From positions 1 through 43,321 of the forward strand of contig PBWV01000003.1 in NCBI GenBank assembly GCA_002728255.1: DNA of 43,321 nt, given 5' to 3'. Positions 13,760 to 23,001 of this stretch are shown piece by piece. The stretch's first letter is position 1; each line of letters starts with the position of its first letter. The notes beneath the pieces were generated by a model. The model did not search any database. It saw nothing but the letters and a program-made list of their open reading frames with translations, and had not been told where the DNA came from. The translations under genes were made by a program, and so were the position numbers. The DNA is from Rhodospirillaceae bacterium (GTDB lineage: Bacteria > Pseudomonadota > Alphaproteobacteria > UBA7887).

Positions 13760-14188
13760 ATGAAACGTGTTGATTATAGATTCTTTTTCCCATTTAGGGT
13801 CCGTTATTCGGAGATTGACGGTCAGATGATTGTTTATAATGCTCACTACCTTACCTATTTTGATACGGCTATTACCGAGTATTGCCGCCTTTTATCCTAC
13901 GATTTCGTGGGAGAAAGGGAAAGGACTGGGCAGGACTTTCATACGGTGAGGGCCTTAGTTGAGTACAAGGCACCTATATTTTTTGATGATGAGATTGAAG
14001 TAGGTGTGCGGACATTACGGATAGGGAATTCAAGTTTAACATTTAATTTAGGAATTTTTCGCTTGCAACAGTCAGACTTGTTATCATCAGGCGAAGTGGT
14101 TTGGGTTAACACTGATCAATCTAGTCGTAAGGCTGTCGCTGTTCCTCAAAAATTAATTTCCAAACTAAATGAGTTTGATCGGAAATAA
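13760..14188 (+). CDS. Acyl-CoA thioesterase, 4HBT hotdog family
   Basis: The 142-residue product from ATG 13760 is chosen over the longer frame from 13640 because the family domain begins at once (RFFFPFRVRYSEIDGQMIVYNAHYLTYFD). In this motif the aspartate of S-E-I-D is the catalytic acid of the 4-hydroxybenzoyl-CoA thioesterase/YbgC type, and N-A-H-Y-L-x-Y-F is the helix start. The rest (EYKAPIFFDDEIEVGVRTLRIG, then GEVVWVNTD) gives the remaining strands. It should hydrolyse an acyl-CoA; chain preference is unknown. It lies 70 bases before the CPBP gene on the same strand and may be cotranscribed. Confidence 0.87.
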   Translation: MKRVDYRFFFPFRVRYSEIDGQMIVYNAHYLTYFDTAITEYCRLLSYDFVGERERTGQDFHTVRALVEYKAPIFFDDEIEVGVRTLRIGNSSLTFNLGIFRLQQSDLLSSGEVVWVNTDQSSRKAVAVPQKLISKLNEFDRK

Positions 14189-14257
14189 TGATGATGGCTC
14201 TTGGGAAGTATTTTCAAGCCATTTTTATTCTTGGGGTTGTCCTTTTAGAAACCTGGT

Positions 14258-14902
14258 ATGCTCTGTAAACTAATCAGGAACAAATTATTTCTAGGTGGTG
14301 AGCTGCTTGTGCTGAGCATCTTGCTGCCTGGCGCAGTACTCTTTTTTAAGCTGGCGCCATATATACTTTTGTTTCTGTGGGCTATCCTAATCTATACCTT
14401 GTTTATATACCATAATCTTGAGAGAGAGCCAGGCGTTGTAATTATTTTTGATCGTAGAATACTGTTTTTAATTTTTATTAGGTGGTCGTTTTTTAGTATC
14501 CTCTTGTTGATCCTAACGTACCAGGTGTTTCCAGATAAGTTATTTATGATTCAGGCCAATAACCCTGGGTTAATTTGGAAAATTTTACTGTTTTATCCAA
14601 TATTTTCAGCGTTGCCCCAGGAGTTTATTTTTTGCAAATTTTTTTTTCATCGATATAAGTGCTTTTTTGGTGAGGGGGCTCTGATGGTAGCCATGAGTGC
14701 CATAGCGTTTTGTATCGCCCATATTTTATTTTTCAATTGGGTGGCGCCAATTTTGGGTCTGTTGGCGGGAATTATTTTTGCAAGCACATACCTGAGGACA
14801 CGTTCTCTTGCCATGGTTACGCTGGAGCACAGTCTTTATGGAAATGCTATATTTGTTATGGGTCTAGGGTGGTATTTTTGGGGGGGGTCTATAAATTGGT
14901 AG
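14258..14902 (+). CDS. CPBP family intramembrane metalloprotease homologue
   Basis: The protein has 214 residues and is very hydrophobic, with about six or seven spans. The three motifs of the CPBP (Abi, Rce1-like) family can be followed: SALPQEFIFCKFFFHRY in place of EExxxR, FCIAHILFF giving the F-x-x-x-H motif, and LEHSLYGN for the last conserved helix. The first motif has Q-E instead of E-E and lacks the usual arginine at its place, so whether it is catalytically active is unclear, though I recall a subgroup with PQEF. Members cut membrane-embedded peptides or modify exported proteins. It follows the thioesterase gene. Confidence 0.8.
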   Translation: MLCKLIRNKLFLGGELLVLSILLPGAVLFFKLAPYILLFLWAILIYTLFIYHNLEREPGVVIIFDRRILFLIFIRWSFFSILLLILTYQVFPDKLFMIQANNPGLIWKILLFYPIFSALPQEFIFCKFFFHRYKCFFGEGALMVAMSAIAFCIAHILFFNWVAPILGLLAGIIFASTYLRTRSLAMVTLEHSLYGNAIFVMGLGWYFWGGSINW

Positions 14903-15015
14903 GCGTGCAAGAGTTACTGGCGGGTTTTAGGTCTCCCGTTTTCAGAATCCATAGTGGACCATAAGATCTTTTACAGTGTAATCACCACATTGCCTTAGAA
15001 TTGGGAAATCTGACC

Positions 15016-15450
15016 ATGAGAAAATTTAAGATAGCGGTGCTCGTTGCGGTATTTTCTGTCGTTCCTTTGCTTGGCCTCGGTATGGCTTGTGGCGCTATAG
15101 ATGGCAAGGGGTATCGGTGCTCAAGCACTATTGATGAGAGATTGAATGAGCAGGATGTAGAATCATTTTTCTATTTTCAAGATAAGGAAGTTTATAGAGC
15201 TTATCTTGCTGTGACGCAGGATGTCACGGAGGTTATGACTGAGAACCTTGGGCCCTATTCTTTTACCCCAGAAGGAATGGCCTGGGCCGGTATTTATGAG
15301 CTTGATAAGGAGTCGTTGACGCTTTCAGTTGGAGCCAATGTTCCGGCTACACTCTCGTGTGTATTAATGGCTAGTCCCTTGGTTGAGATTCTTGCGCACT
15401 TTGAGCCTATATTGGCAGCTGCCAATGATTCTAAGGACTCTTCTGAGTGA
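15016..15450 (+). CDS. Secreted protein of unknown function, paralogue of 10482-10976
   Basis: From ATG 15016 (TTG 15001 is the alternative) the product has 144 residues. The signal peptide MRKFKIAVLVAVFSVVPLL is likely cut near GMA/CGA. The cysteine after the cut site is not in a normal lipobox (GMAC), so lipidation is doubtful. The mature start CGAIDGKGYRCSS and SFFYFQDKEVYRAYL parallel the 10482 protein. Next come YSFTPEGMAWAGIY and LDKESLTLSV, matching the general pattern of a W-containing strand then an L-D-(R/K)-x-(S/T)-L strand. Function unknown; probably periplasmic. Confidence 0.68.
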   Translation: MRKFKIAVLVAVFSVVPLLGLGMACGAIDGKGYRCSSTIDERLNEQDVESFFYFQDKEVYRAYLAVTQDVTEVMTENLGPYSFTPEGMAWAGIYELDKESLTLSVGANVPATLSCVLMASPLVEILAHFEPILAAANDSKDSSE

Positions 15451-15498
15451 AACTTTAGCTGTTGATTAGATGTGGGTGGGTGGATGCCAGGTAGGTCA

Positions 15499-16029
15499 AT
15501 GGGTATTATTCCTCTTTCCGAGGAACTTGGGTTCAGCAGGGCGAGAGAGAAAGTGCGGGAGGTTTTTTTTCTCACTTCGGCAAGTGGGGAATCATTGGGT
15601 GGCCCCAAGGCCGAAGATTTATTTTTTAACTGGGCTGGTTGGTATATGGAAAATATTCCTGAACAAACCTTACTATTGCGGGAGCCAGGAAATAAAGTCA
15701 TCGGCTACTTGGTAGGTTGCTTTGATAGCATGTCGGCACAGGGGCTTTTCAAACATATCTTCTATTATACGACATTTGCGTGTTGGTATACTGAATATCC
15801 TGCCCACTTTCACGTTAACTGCCATCCAGATTATCAAGGAGTGGGCTATGGTAAGGCTCTCGTGGAGAGGTTTGAGAGCGATGCCAAAGCTGCCGGCGTA
15901 AGAGGTTTACATGTCGTGACAGGATCCAAAGCGCGAAACCGCACATTCTATGAACGATTACAATTTCACGAGCGAGACCGAAGAATAATTGGCGAAAGAT
16001 CTCTAGTATTGCTCGGGAAAAGTTTGTGA
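15499..16029 (+). CDS. GNAT family N-acetyltransferase
   Basis: The acetyl-CoA-binding motif A is clear: FHVNCHPDYQGVGYGKALVERFE, where Q-G-V-G-Y-G is the R/Q-x-x-G-x-G/A loop. It is followed by GVRGLHVVTGSKARNRTFYERLQF, the usual motif B helix and strand. ATG 15499 (AGGTAGG just upstream) is preferred; in-frame starts at 15484 and GTG 15472 are possible. The N-terminal half, with LFFNWAGWYMENIPEQTLLL, is less conserved. It should acetylate a small molecule or protein amine in the cytosol; the substrate is unknown. Confidence 0.85.
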   Translation: MGIIPLSEELGFSRAREKVREVFFLTSASGESLGGPKAEDLFFNWAGWYMENIPEQTLLLREPGNKVIGYLVGCFDSMSAQGLFKHIFYYTTFACWYTEYPAHFHVNCHPDYQGVGYGKALVERFESDAKAAGVRGLHVVTGSKARNRTFYERLQFHERDRRIIGERSLVLLGKSL

Positions 16030-16104
16030 AGACACAAATTTTTGGGTTGTACGGCACCAGAGAACAGTTACGGACTGAATAAGGGTGTGCCTTTTAAGGG
16101 CTAT

Positions 16105-16428
16105 TTACTTTTGGATTATGTTTTCTAGTGCGTGGCTTATGTCAGCACTTGTCATTTCCCAGTCATTATCAAAATATGCGACAACCTTCTCCATGAAAGC
16201 CTTGTATAAATTAAGGGCAGCGGCATCATTATTTAGATGATCTGCCAGGATTGCTAAGGCTAACTGAGCGGGTTCTGCTCCTTCGTAACTCCACTCAAAA
16301 AGGCCGTCTCGCGAGAGCTTTTTTAGGTCAGTGCGGTGGGGAAGTGGTTTCCCGTCCACCCAAACTTCCGCACCTTCTTGAGTTCTGTCACCGCGATATC
16401 GTCGGACAGGGTTCGAACTAGCGTCCAA
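16105..16428 (-). CDS. DUF6166-like cytosolic protein, TTG start
   Basis: The conserved part runs RYRGDRTQEGAEVWVDGKPL, RTDLKKLSRDGLFEWSYEG, then PAQLALAILADHL and FDNDWEMTSADI. I recognise it as the DUF6166 pattern found beside various mobile and regulatory genes; function unknown. The frame is open up to 16536, but that part overlaps the upstream small membrane gene in another frame. I place the start at TTG 16428, which has GGGAG nearby and begins one base after the upstream TGA (16430-16432). The product is then 107 residues. Translational coupling to the upstream gene is likely. Confidence 0.72.
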   Translation of the reverse strand: MDASSNPVRRYRGDRTQEGAEVWVDGKPLPHRTDLKKLSRDGLFEWSYEGAEPAQLALAILADHLNNDAAALNLYKAFMEKVVAYFDNDWEMTSADISHALENIIQK

Positions 16429-16429
16429 T

Positions 16430-16615
16430 TCACTCTCCCTTTTTTCTGCCACCTTTGGCTTCAGGAAATATCCACATTCCCAACAGCATGATAGCTCCAA
16501 CAAGTAGAACCAAGTGCTGACTTGTCGTGTGTCCAATCGCGGCCTGCCACCGCGAAATAAAAATAGCTCCAGCGACTACCAAAACACTAATTAATATTTG
16601 AACACTTCGTGGCAC
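16430..16615 (-). CDS. 61-residue two-span membrane protein
   Basis: The protein reads MPRSVQILISVLVVAGAIFI, then a short polar loop with RWQAAIGHTTSQ, a second span (LVLLVGAIMLLGMWIF) and a basic tail PEAKGGRKKGE. The shape, two spans with a positively charged C-terminus, is that of a real small inner-membrane protein. It ends one base before the TTG start of the DUF6166 gene. No family recognised. Confidence 0.6.
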   Translation of the reverse strand: MPRSVQILISVLVVAGAIFISRWQAAIGHTTSQHLVLLVGAIMLLGMWIFPEAKGGRKKGE

Positions 16616-16638
16616 GGCCTGTTATTCAATTTCTAGTT

Positions 16639-17421
16639 TTATGAAGTTTGTTGATCTGATTTTCCGGTCGGAGTGTGAGCCGTATGGCGAAGACCTGCTT
16701 TGATATGTTTATTATTGTATCCATTAAATAGGTGACCTAAAAGCCCGCGTTGCAGATCAGATGTTCCAAACATCCAGTCACTAATTGGGAAGGTTAAGTT
16801 CATATTTTTTTCCATCATGATGGAGTGACTGTGATGAGCCGTGTGATGTCTTCGAAGGGTATTAACTAAAGGGCAATATTTTACGAAAGGGCTTTCTCCC
16901 ACGTGACAACAAAAGTGCATAAATTCATATATCAAGTACATACCTACGGTAGTTGAAATCAACAACCAGCCGGCATTACTCGAGATACAGAGTCCTACTA
17001 GCAAGGCAGGTGGGATAGACATGATCGTAAAGACTACTAGTGCATATGGAGGAAAGAAAGTTACCCGCCAATCTCCTGTGGAGGCAAACCGCATATCTTT
17101 TTCGGTGAAAAATTGATGGTGATTTAGTGTGTGACGAGTATATATAGCCTTAAACAATGGGTTTTTGCTTGGCCTGTGCATTATGTGCCGGTGTAAAAAC
17201 CATTCAAAGAAATTACAAGCGATCCCGATGGTCGGGATAGTTAGCCATTCCCACCATAATATATACTCCATATTGGCTATGAAAATTGAGAAAAGCCCGA
17301 TACCAATGCTATAAATTATAGCCACATGTAACCAGCCACTGTACCATCCGTCTATGTTATCGCGATAGGTTTTCCGGAACTTTCTTTGCCTTTCATTCAT
17401 CGCAGTATTTGAAAGTTCCAT
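16639..17421 (-). CDS. Fatty acid hydroxylase / sterol desaturase superfamily protein
   Basis: The protein has 260 residues. Three histidine clusters that bind the di-iron centre are visible: HRHIMH (77-82), HTLNHH (97-102) and RRHHTAHHSH near residue 200. Hydrophobic spans occur at about 32-50, 58-75, 120-140 and 145-165. This is the integral membrane superfamily that includes sterol desaturases, fatty acid hydroxylases and carotenoid hydroxylases. It should use O2 to hydroxylate a lipid-type substrate, but which one cannot be said. The ATG at 17421 lies 174 bases from the divergent ketopantoate reductase-type gene. It is followed on the same strand by the two small genes at 16430-16615 and 16105-16428. 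Confidence 0.88.
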   Translation of the reverse strand: MELSNTAMNERQRKFRKTYRDNIDGWYSGWLHVAIIYSIGIGLFSIFIANMEYILWWEWLTIPTIGIACNFFEWFLHRHIMHRPSKNPLFKAIYTRHTLNHHQFFTEKDMRFASTGDWRVTFFPPYALVVFTIMSIPPALLVGLCISSNAGWLLISTTVGMYLIYEFMHFCCHVGESPFVKYCPLVNTLRRHHTAHHSHSIMMEKNMNLTFPISDWMFGTSDLQRGLLGHLFNGYNNKHIKAGLRHTAHTPTGKSDQQTS

Positions 17422-17595
17422 ATTAGTTTGATCTCCGCAACTTTGTCATTGTAACAGGGTTAAGAAGCTGCTCTTTACTTTCATGACCTCCAAAAGGCAA
17501 CCATGCGGATCATAGCATAAGTAATAAGTGACTTGAAGAGCTGGTTGTTAGATCCGCGGAAGGTCTAATTAGCTTAAATCTAGGGGTTTTGAAAA

Positions 17596-18516
17596 ATGAA
17601 AATCGGAATTATTGGCGCTGGCGGAGTAGGCGGGTTTTTTGGGGCGAAATTGGCAAAATCTGGTCATGATGTGACATTCATCCAAAGGGGACCCCATTTA
17701 CAGGCTATGCAGCGTAATGGATTAAAAGTGGAGAGTGAGTCGGGGGATATAGAGCTCCCGACAGTTCTCGCGACTGATGATCCTAGGCGGGTGGGGCTAG
17801 TGGATGTCGTGCTAGTGACCGTGAAAAGTGGTCAGACAGATGAGGCTATTGCGTTGATCAAGCCAATGATGGGCCAGAATACTGCTGTAATTACTCTACA
17901 GAATGGCGTTGAGAATGAGTGTAGGTTGATGGCAAAGTTGGGGGAATCGAGTGTATTGGGCGGAGTTGCCTATATTTTATCATTGATTAAGTCGCCCGGC
18001 GTCATCCAACAAACGGGACCAATGGCCAGGTTGGAATTTGGAGAACTAGATGGTACCCGAAGTAGACGAGCACTTAATTTTCTAGAAGTTTGTGAAAATG
18101 CCTCTATTGAGGCGACGCTGTCTGATAACATTCAACAAAATATATGGAAGAAGTTTGTTTTTCTTTGTCCTCACAATGGTATGACGAGTTTAACTCGCTC
18201 GAGTATAGGAAAAATTCGTGATGATCGGGACTGTCGGTCACTCTTGGAAGGGGCTGTTCATGAATTGCTGCTTCTAGCTGAAGCCAAGGGTATTTCGGTT
18301 GGCTTAAATGGTACTTCAGAAGTGATGAAAATGTATGATAGCATGCCTCATGCAATGACATCTTCCATGCACTATGATGTGCTTCACAAAAAGCCATTGG
18401 AGCTTGATTGGCTGAACGGCGCAGTGGTCCGTTTGGGGAAAGAGGTAGGTATTTCTACACCAGTAAATAGTTTCATATACGCGGCGTTAAAATTATTAAA
18501 AGATGGAGCGGTCTGA
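17596..18516 (+). CDS. panE: 2-dehydropantoate 2-reductase family protein
   Basis: The protein has 306 residues, the normal size. The N-terminal Rossmann loop is GAGGVGGFFGAKLAKSGHDV from residue 7. LVTVKSGQTDEA and LQNGVENE follow as in ketopantoate reductases. In the helical C-terminal domain IWKKFVFLCPHNGMTSL carries the catalytic-type lysine, and LELDWLNGAVVRLGKEVGI-type text matches the substrate-binding E-x-D/N-x-x-x-G pattern. The reaction would be NADPH-dependent reduction of ketopantoate to pantoate for CoA synthesis, but this family has many paralogues with other 2-keto acids. Its end overlaps the open frame before gabD, so the two are probably cotranscribed. Confidence 0.85.
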   Translation: MKIGIIGAGGVGGFFGAKLAKSGHDVTFIQRGPHLQAMQRNGLKVESESGDIELPTVLATDDPRRVGLVDVVLVTVKSGQTDEAIALIKPMMGQNTAVITLQNGVENECRLMAKLGESSVLGGVAYILSLIKSPGVIQQTGPMARLEFGELDGTRSRRALNFLEVCENASIEATLSDNIQQNIWKKFVFLCPHNGMTSLTRSSIGKIRDDRDCRSLLEGAVHELLLLAEAKGISVGLNGTSEVMKMYDSMPHAMTSSMHYDVLHKKPLELDWLNGAVVRLGKEVGISTPVNSFIYAALKLLKDGAV

Positions 18517-18580
18517 GCAGACTGTCTCATGGTTTAAGCTAAAGTGGGGTTGTGAGTTGAACAAAGGACGGGATGGGAGA

Positions 18581-20032
18581 ATGAAACTCAAGGACCAGAA
18601 ATTATTTTGTCAAAAGTGTTTCATAGATGGCGAATGGGTCGATGCTGATTCTGGTGAGACTGTTGAAGTTACTAATCCAGCTGATGGAAAAGTGATTGGT
18701 ACCATGCCTAATGCGGGCGCGGCAGAGACCAAAAGGGCAATATCTGCAGCGGATCAAGCGTGGAAAGGGTGGAGGGCGATGACCGCCAAAGAGAGGGCCG
18801 CGTTGATTAGAGCGTGGCACGATTTAATTTTGGAAAATTTGGATGATATAGCCTTGCTTATGACCATGGAGCAAGGGAAGCCGCTGAGCGAAGCAAAAGG
18901 CGAGATAGTCTATGCGTCATGGTTTATAGAGTGGTTCGCAGAGGAGGGAAAACGAGCCTATGGGGATGTAATACCGCAAACTATTGCTGATAAGCGGATA
19001 GTGGTAACCAAGGAACCAGTAGGTGTTGTGGCTGCAATTACGCCATGGAATTTTCCAGCAGCCATGATTACACGCAAGGCCGGCCCAGCGCTTGCTGCGG
19101 GTTGTCCAATAGTTATAAAGCCAGCGAGTTCTACCCCTTTCACTGCGACTGCGCTGATCGAGTTAGCAAATCGTGCTGGGATTCCAAAAGGCGTAATTAA
19201 TTTACTTAGCGGGTCTGCTCGAGCCATCGGTGGAGAAATGACCCACAATCCGACGGTACGAAAACTATCTTTCACAGGTTCCACGGAAATCGGCAAAGAA
19301 CTAATGTCGCAGTGTGCGGGAACAGTTAAAAAGGTCTCCCTTGAGTTGGGTGGGAACGCCCCGCTAATCGTTTTTGATGATTGCAATATGGAAGAGGCGG
19401 TAGCTGGGGCAATGGCTTCTAAGTACCGCAATACAGGTCAAACTTGTGTGTGTGCTAACAGAATTCTAGTACAAGATGGTGTTTACGAGGAATTTTCCCG
19501 TAAGTTTGCTCAGTCGGTTGGAGAACTAGAGGTGGGATCTGGCTTGGACCACGGGGTATCACAGGGACCATTAATTGACATGGCCGCTGTGGAAAAGGTC
19601 GAAGAGCACATTAAGGATGCACTAGATAAGGGGGCGAGGCTAATGGTGGGAGGTGAAAGACATCCATTGGGTGGGCAGTTTTTTCAACCCACAGTGCTCT
19701 CTGAGGCGACTAATAATATGAAGGTAGCGAAAGAGGAAACCTTTGGCCCAGTCGCTCCAATATTTCGGTTCTCTACAGATTCGGAGGCCATTAAGATGGC
19801 AAATGACACTGAGTTTGGACTTGCCGCATACTTTTTTAGTAGGGACATAGGTCGAATTTGGAAGGTCGCAGAAGCGCTTGAATACGGCATGATTGGGATA
19901 AATGAGGGGATAATTTCTACAGAAGTGGCCCCTTTTGGGGGATTCAAGGAGTCAGGTTTAGGCCGGGAAGGTGCAAGAGAAGGCCTTAACGAGTTCTTAG
20001 AAACGAAGTACCTATGTATGGGTGGCATATAA
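18581..20032 (+). CDS. gabD: NAD(P)-dependent succinate-semialdehyde dehydrogenase
   Basis: The protein has 483 residues from ATG 18581, preceded by GGGAG; the longer frame from 18503 adds an unlike N-terminus and is rejected. It closely follows the GabD pattern: FIDGEWVDADSG near the start, ITPWNFPAAMITRKAGPALAAG, SFTGSTEIGKELM, catalytic base E255 in LELGGNAP and nucleophile C289 in NTGQTCVCANR, whose second nearby cysteine is typical of GabD. FGPVAP and the final PFGGFKESGLGREG are present. It converts succinate semialdehyde to succinate, linking GABA and related routes to the citric acid cycle. It lies between panE-like and gor genes on the same strand. Confidence 0.94.
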   Translation: MKLKDQKLFCQKCFIDGEWVDADSGETVEVTNPADGKVIGTMPNAGAAETKRAISAADQAWKGWRAMTAKERAALIRAWHDLILENLDDIALLMTMEQGKPLSEAKGEIVYASWFIEWFAEEGKRAYGDVIPQTIADKRIVVTKEPVGVVAAITPWNFPAAMITRKAGPALAAGCPIVIKPASSTPFTATALIELANRAGIPKGVINLLSGSARAIGGEMTHNPTVRKLSFTGSTEIGKELMSQCAGTVKKVSLELGGNAPLIVFDDCNMEEAVAGAMASKYRNTGQTCVCANRILVQDGVYEEFSRKFAQSVGELEVGSGLDHGVSQGPLIDMAAVEKVEEHIKDALDKGARLMVGGERHPLGGQFFQPTVLSEATNNMKVAKEETFGPVAPIFRFSTDSEAIKMANDTEFGLAAYFFSRDIGRIWKVAEALEYGMIGINEGIISTEVAPFGGFKESGLGREGAREGLNEFLETKYLCMGGI

Positions 20033-20062
20033 TGGTTATAGATCGGGCGTAAGGTTATAAAA

Positions 20063-21436
20063 ATGCAATTTGATTACGACTTATTAACAATTGGAGCTGG
20101 GTCCGGTGGTGTGGCAGCCACTCGCCGTGCTGGAAATTACGGGGCTCGATCAGCTATATGCGAGGTCGATCGTGTGGGAGGCACCTGTGTTTTAAGGGGA
20201 TGCATTCCGAAGAAGTTTTTAGTCTATGCTGCCCACTTCGCCCAAGAGGTTTCCGACTCAGTGGGGTATGGCTGGGCTACAGGAGATGTAACCTTAGATT
20301 GGGAGAAGTTAATTAAGCGTAAGGACTTGGAGTTGGATCGGTTACATGGAATTTATCAAAATATGCTGGATAAGGCGGGAGTAGAGGTGCTGTCGGGTAG
20401 GGCCTGTTTGTTGGATGAACACAAGGTCATGGTCGAATCCGATAAAGGACGTCAGGAAGTAACGGCAAAGAATATACTGGTTGCGACTGGTGGCTGGCCG
20501 CAGATTCCAGATGGCATGGGGTCCGGTCCTTTTCTTACTTCAAACGAGGCCCTTTCTCTTGAGAAACTTCCGCAGAGATTAATTGTGGTAGGAGGCGGGT
20601 ATATAGCGGTAGAGTTTTGTGGCATCTTTAACAGTCTTGGTGTTGAAGTGATTGAGGTAATAAGGGCAGGCCGAATTTTGCGAGGTTTCGACTGGGATGT
20701 GAGGTGCCATTTGCAGAACGAGATGGTTCGAAAGGGGGTCAAAGTGGAGTCGGGGGTGACTATCAGTAATGTGACTGAGGTCTCAGAAGGGTATAAGGTT
20801 AAACTTTCAAGTGGTGCCACAATAGAGGCAGACGAAATTCTTTTTGCTACGGGACGAAATCCAAATACATCTGGGCTAGGGCTTAAGGAGGCAGGCGTAC
20901 TGTTATCGGAAAACGGGGCTATTAAGGTTGATGAGTGGTCCCGAACAAGCGTTCCAAATGTCTATGCTATTGGAGACTGCACGGACCGCCTAAATTTAAC
21001 CCCTGTGGCTATTGCAGAAGGCCGAGCATTGGCTGATTCACTCTATAATGAAGACCCTAAAACAGTCGATTATGACAGCACTGCAAGTGCTGTGTTCAGT
21101 CAGCCTCCAGTTGCCACAGTTGGTATGACGGAGGAAGAAGCACGCGGTAGGTTTGAATCTGTTTCTGTTTATCAGTCGGAATTTCGTCCATTGAAGGCTA
21201 CTGTTAGTGGTGACGAGGGGAGGACAATGATGAAACTCGTCGTCGATGAGAGTTCTCGTAGGGTAATAGGTTGCCATATGGTTGGGGAGGATGCACCGGA
21301 GATAATACAAGGAATGGCGGTGGCCTTAAAATGTGGTGCAACTAAAGAACAATTTGATGCTACAATGGCTATCCACCCGACAGCGGCCGAAGAGTTTGTT
21401 ACAATGTATGATGCAAAAGTTGGTCCCCTTGAATAA
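20063..21436 (+). CDS. gor: Glutathione-disulfide reductase
   Basis: The protein has 457 residues. FAD-binding GAGSGGVAATRRAG is at 11-24, the redox-active pair C42 and C47 in GGTCVLRGCIPKK, a second nucleotide loop VVGGGYIAVEFCGIF, and the FAD-binding YAIGDC. The C-terminal catalytic dyad is H438 and E443 in HPTAAEEF. V-x-R-A-x-x-x-L-R after the second Rossmann loop (VIRAGRILRGFD) fits NADPH preference. It reduces glutathione disulfide in the cytosol. It may supply the glutathione needed by the monothiol glutaredoxin encoded at 28953. It follows gabD after 30 bases, probably in one transcript. Confidence 0.95.
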   Translation: MQFDYDLLTIGAGSGGVAATRRAGNYGARSAICEVDRVGGTCVLRGCIPKKFLVYAAHFAQEVSDSVGYGWATGDVTLDWEKLIKRKDLELDRLHGIYQNMLDKAGVEVLSGRACLLDEHKVMVESDKGRQEVTAKNILVATGGWPQIPDGMGSGPFLTSNEALSLEKLPQRLIVVGGGYIAVEFCGIFNSLGVEVIEVIRAGRILRGFDWDVRCHLQNEMVRKGVKVESGVTISNVTEVSEGYKVKLSSGATIEADEILFATGRNPNTSGLGLKEAGVLLSENGAIKVDEWSRTSVPNVYAIGDCTDRLNLTPVAIAEGRALADSLYNEDPKTVDYDSTASAVFSQPPVATVGMTEEEARGRFESVSVYQSEFRPLKATVSGDEGRTMMKLVVDESSRRVIGCHMVGEDAPEIIQGMAVALKCGATKEQFDATMAIHPTAAEEFVTMYDAKVGPLE

Positions 21437-21499
21437 GTCTTTATTGATACTACGATAGTCTGCGGTAATTGATGTGAGTTTTGAAGGATAGGTGAATTT

Positions 21500-22879
21500 A
21501 TGACTGAGGCTTGGAGTTTAGAGGGGTGGCGCAAGCTCCCGATAAAACATCAACCCGTATATGCTGACCCAAGAGCCCAAGCGGCAGTTGAGGATCAGAT
21601 AAAAATGTTTCCACCGCTAGTGTTTGCGGGCGAAGCGAGAAGCCTAAGAAGTCGGCTTGCGGATGCCGCTAATGGACACGCCTTTCTTTTGCAAGGAGGT
21701 GATTGCGCGGAAAGTTTTGCAGAGTTTCATCCAGACCACATTAGAGATACCTTCAGGGTTTTGTTGCAAATGGCGGTGGTGCTAACCTATGGAGCTGCGT
21801 TACCGGTGATTAAAGTTGGAAGGATGGCTGGGCAATTTGCTAAGCCGAGATCGTCTGATGTCGAGGCTCAAGATGGTGTTGAGTTGCCTAGCTACAGAGG
21901 GGATATCATCAATGGTATCGAGTTTTCTGAAATGTCCCGCCTGCCAGATCCTGGAAGGATGTTACAGGCTTATTCTCAGGCAGCCTCAACTCTAAATCTT
22001 ATTCGGGCTTTTGCTCAGGGAGGATATGCTGACCTTCATGAAGTGCATCGTTGGAATCTTGGTTTTGTTTCGGGTAGCCCGCAATCGGAGAGATACCAAG
22101 ACTTGGCGGACAGAATTGGGGAGAGCCTCGCCTTCATGGAGGCCTGCGGTCTAACAACCGATGGGGTTGCTGAACTCCGTCAGACGGACTTTTTTACGAG
22201 CCACGAGGCGTTGTTGTTGGGTTATGAGGAGACGTTGACCCGTGTGGATAGTACCACTGGCAGTTGGTATGATTGCTCTGCTCACATGTTATGGATTGGT
22301 GACCGCACAAGATCCTTGAACGAAGCACATGTAGAGTTTTTGCGGGGCGTACAGAACCCGATTGGCGTTAAGGTTGGCCCGTCCATGGACCAAGAAGAGC
22401 TTCTAAAACTTATTGATATCCTAAATCCAGGCAATGAGGCTGGCCGGTTGACACTGATTGCTAGAATGGGTGCTGATAAGATAGGTGAATTGCTTCCACC
22501 TCTTTTGGCCCGGGTAAAGGCGGAGGGGAAGGTCGTTTTATGGGCCTGTGACCCGATGCATGGGAATACTATTAAATCATCAACGGGTTACAAAACGCGG
22601 CCATTTGATCGCGTTGTTTCCGAAGTGGAGCAATTTTTTGGCGCGCACTTGGCAGAGGGTACTTATGCGGGTGGGGTACATTTTGAAATGACTGGCCAAG
22701 ATGTAACCGAGTGCACTGGTGGTGCCCAAGAAATAAGTGAAGAAAGTCTGCGAGACAGATACCACACGCATTGCGACCCTCGACTAAATGCCTCCCAAAG
22801 CATAGAGTTGGCCTTTTTGATTGCAGAGCAGTTGAAGGCACAAAGGAATGATATTTCGGGAGAGACAACGGCTGCGTAA
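21500..22879 (+). CDS. aroG: Class II 3-deoxy-7-phosphoheptulonate (DAHP) synthase
   Basis: The protein has 459 residues, the plant-type (class II) length. Key parts are [20 protein letters not shown], then [14 protein letters not shown] with the metal-ligand C69, later [24 protein letters not shown]-type [36 protein letters not shown], and [10 protein letters not shown]. It joins phosphoenolpyruvate and erythrose 4-phosphate in the first step of the shikimate pathway. The ATG has GAAGGA upstream. Alphaproteobacteria commonly use this class. The symbol follows common usage for class II enzymes; some annotations use other aro letters. Confidence 0.94.
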   Translation: MTEAWSLEGWRKLPIKHQPVYADPRAQAAVEDQIKMFPPLVFAGEARSLRSRLADAANGHAFLLQGGDCAESFAEFHPDHIRDTFRVLLQMAVVLTYGAALPVIKVGRMAGQFAKPRSSDVEAQDGVELPSYRGDIINGIEFSEMSRLPDPGRMLQAYSQAASTLNLIRAFAQGGYADLHEVHRWNLGFVSGSPQSERYQDLADRIGESLAFMEACGLTTDGVAELRQTDFFTSHEALLLGYEETLTRVDSTTGSWYDCSAHMLWIGDRTRSLNEAHVEFLRGVQNPIGVKVGPSMDQEELLKLIDILNPGNEAGRLTLIARMGADKIGELLPPLLARVKAEGKVVLWACDPMHGNTIKSSTGYKTRPFDRVVSEVEQFFGAHLAEGTYAGGVHFEMTGQDVTECTGGAQEISEESLRDRYHTHCDPRLNASQSIELAFLIAEQLKAQRNDISGETTAA

Positions 22880-23001
22880 GAGTGAAATATTCTAAAGGCT
22901 TAAACCAGAAACCGGCCAGACGAACTGGGGCTCCTGTATCAGGGGTTTAATTGCCGTAGCATGCTATTTACACCACCTAACTTTGATGACTGATTTGCGA
23001 T

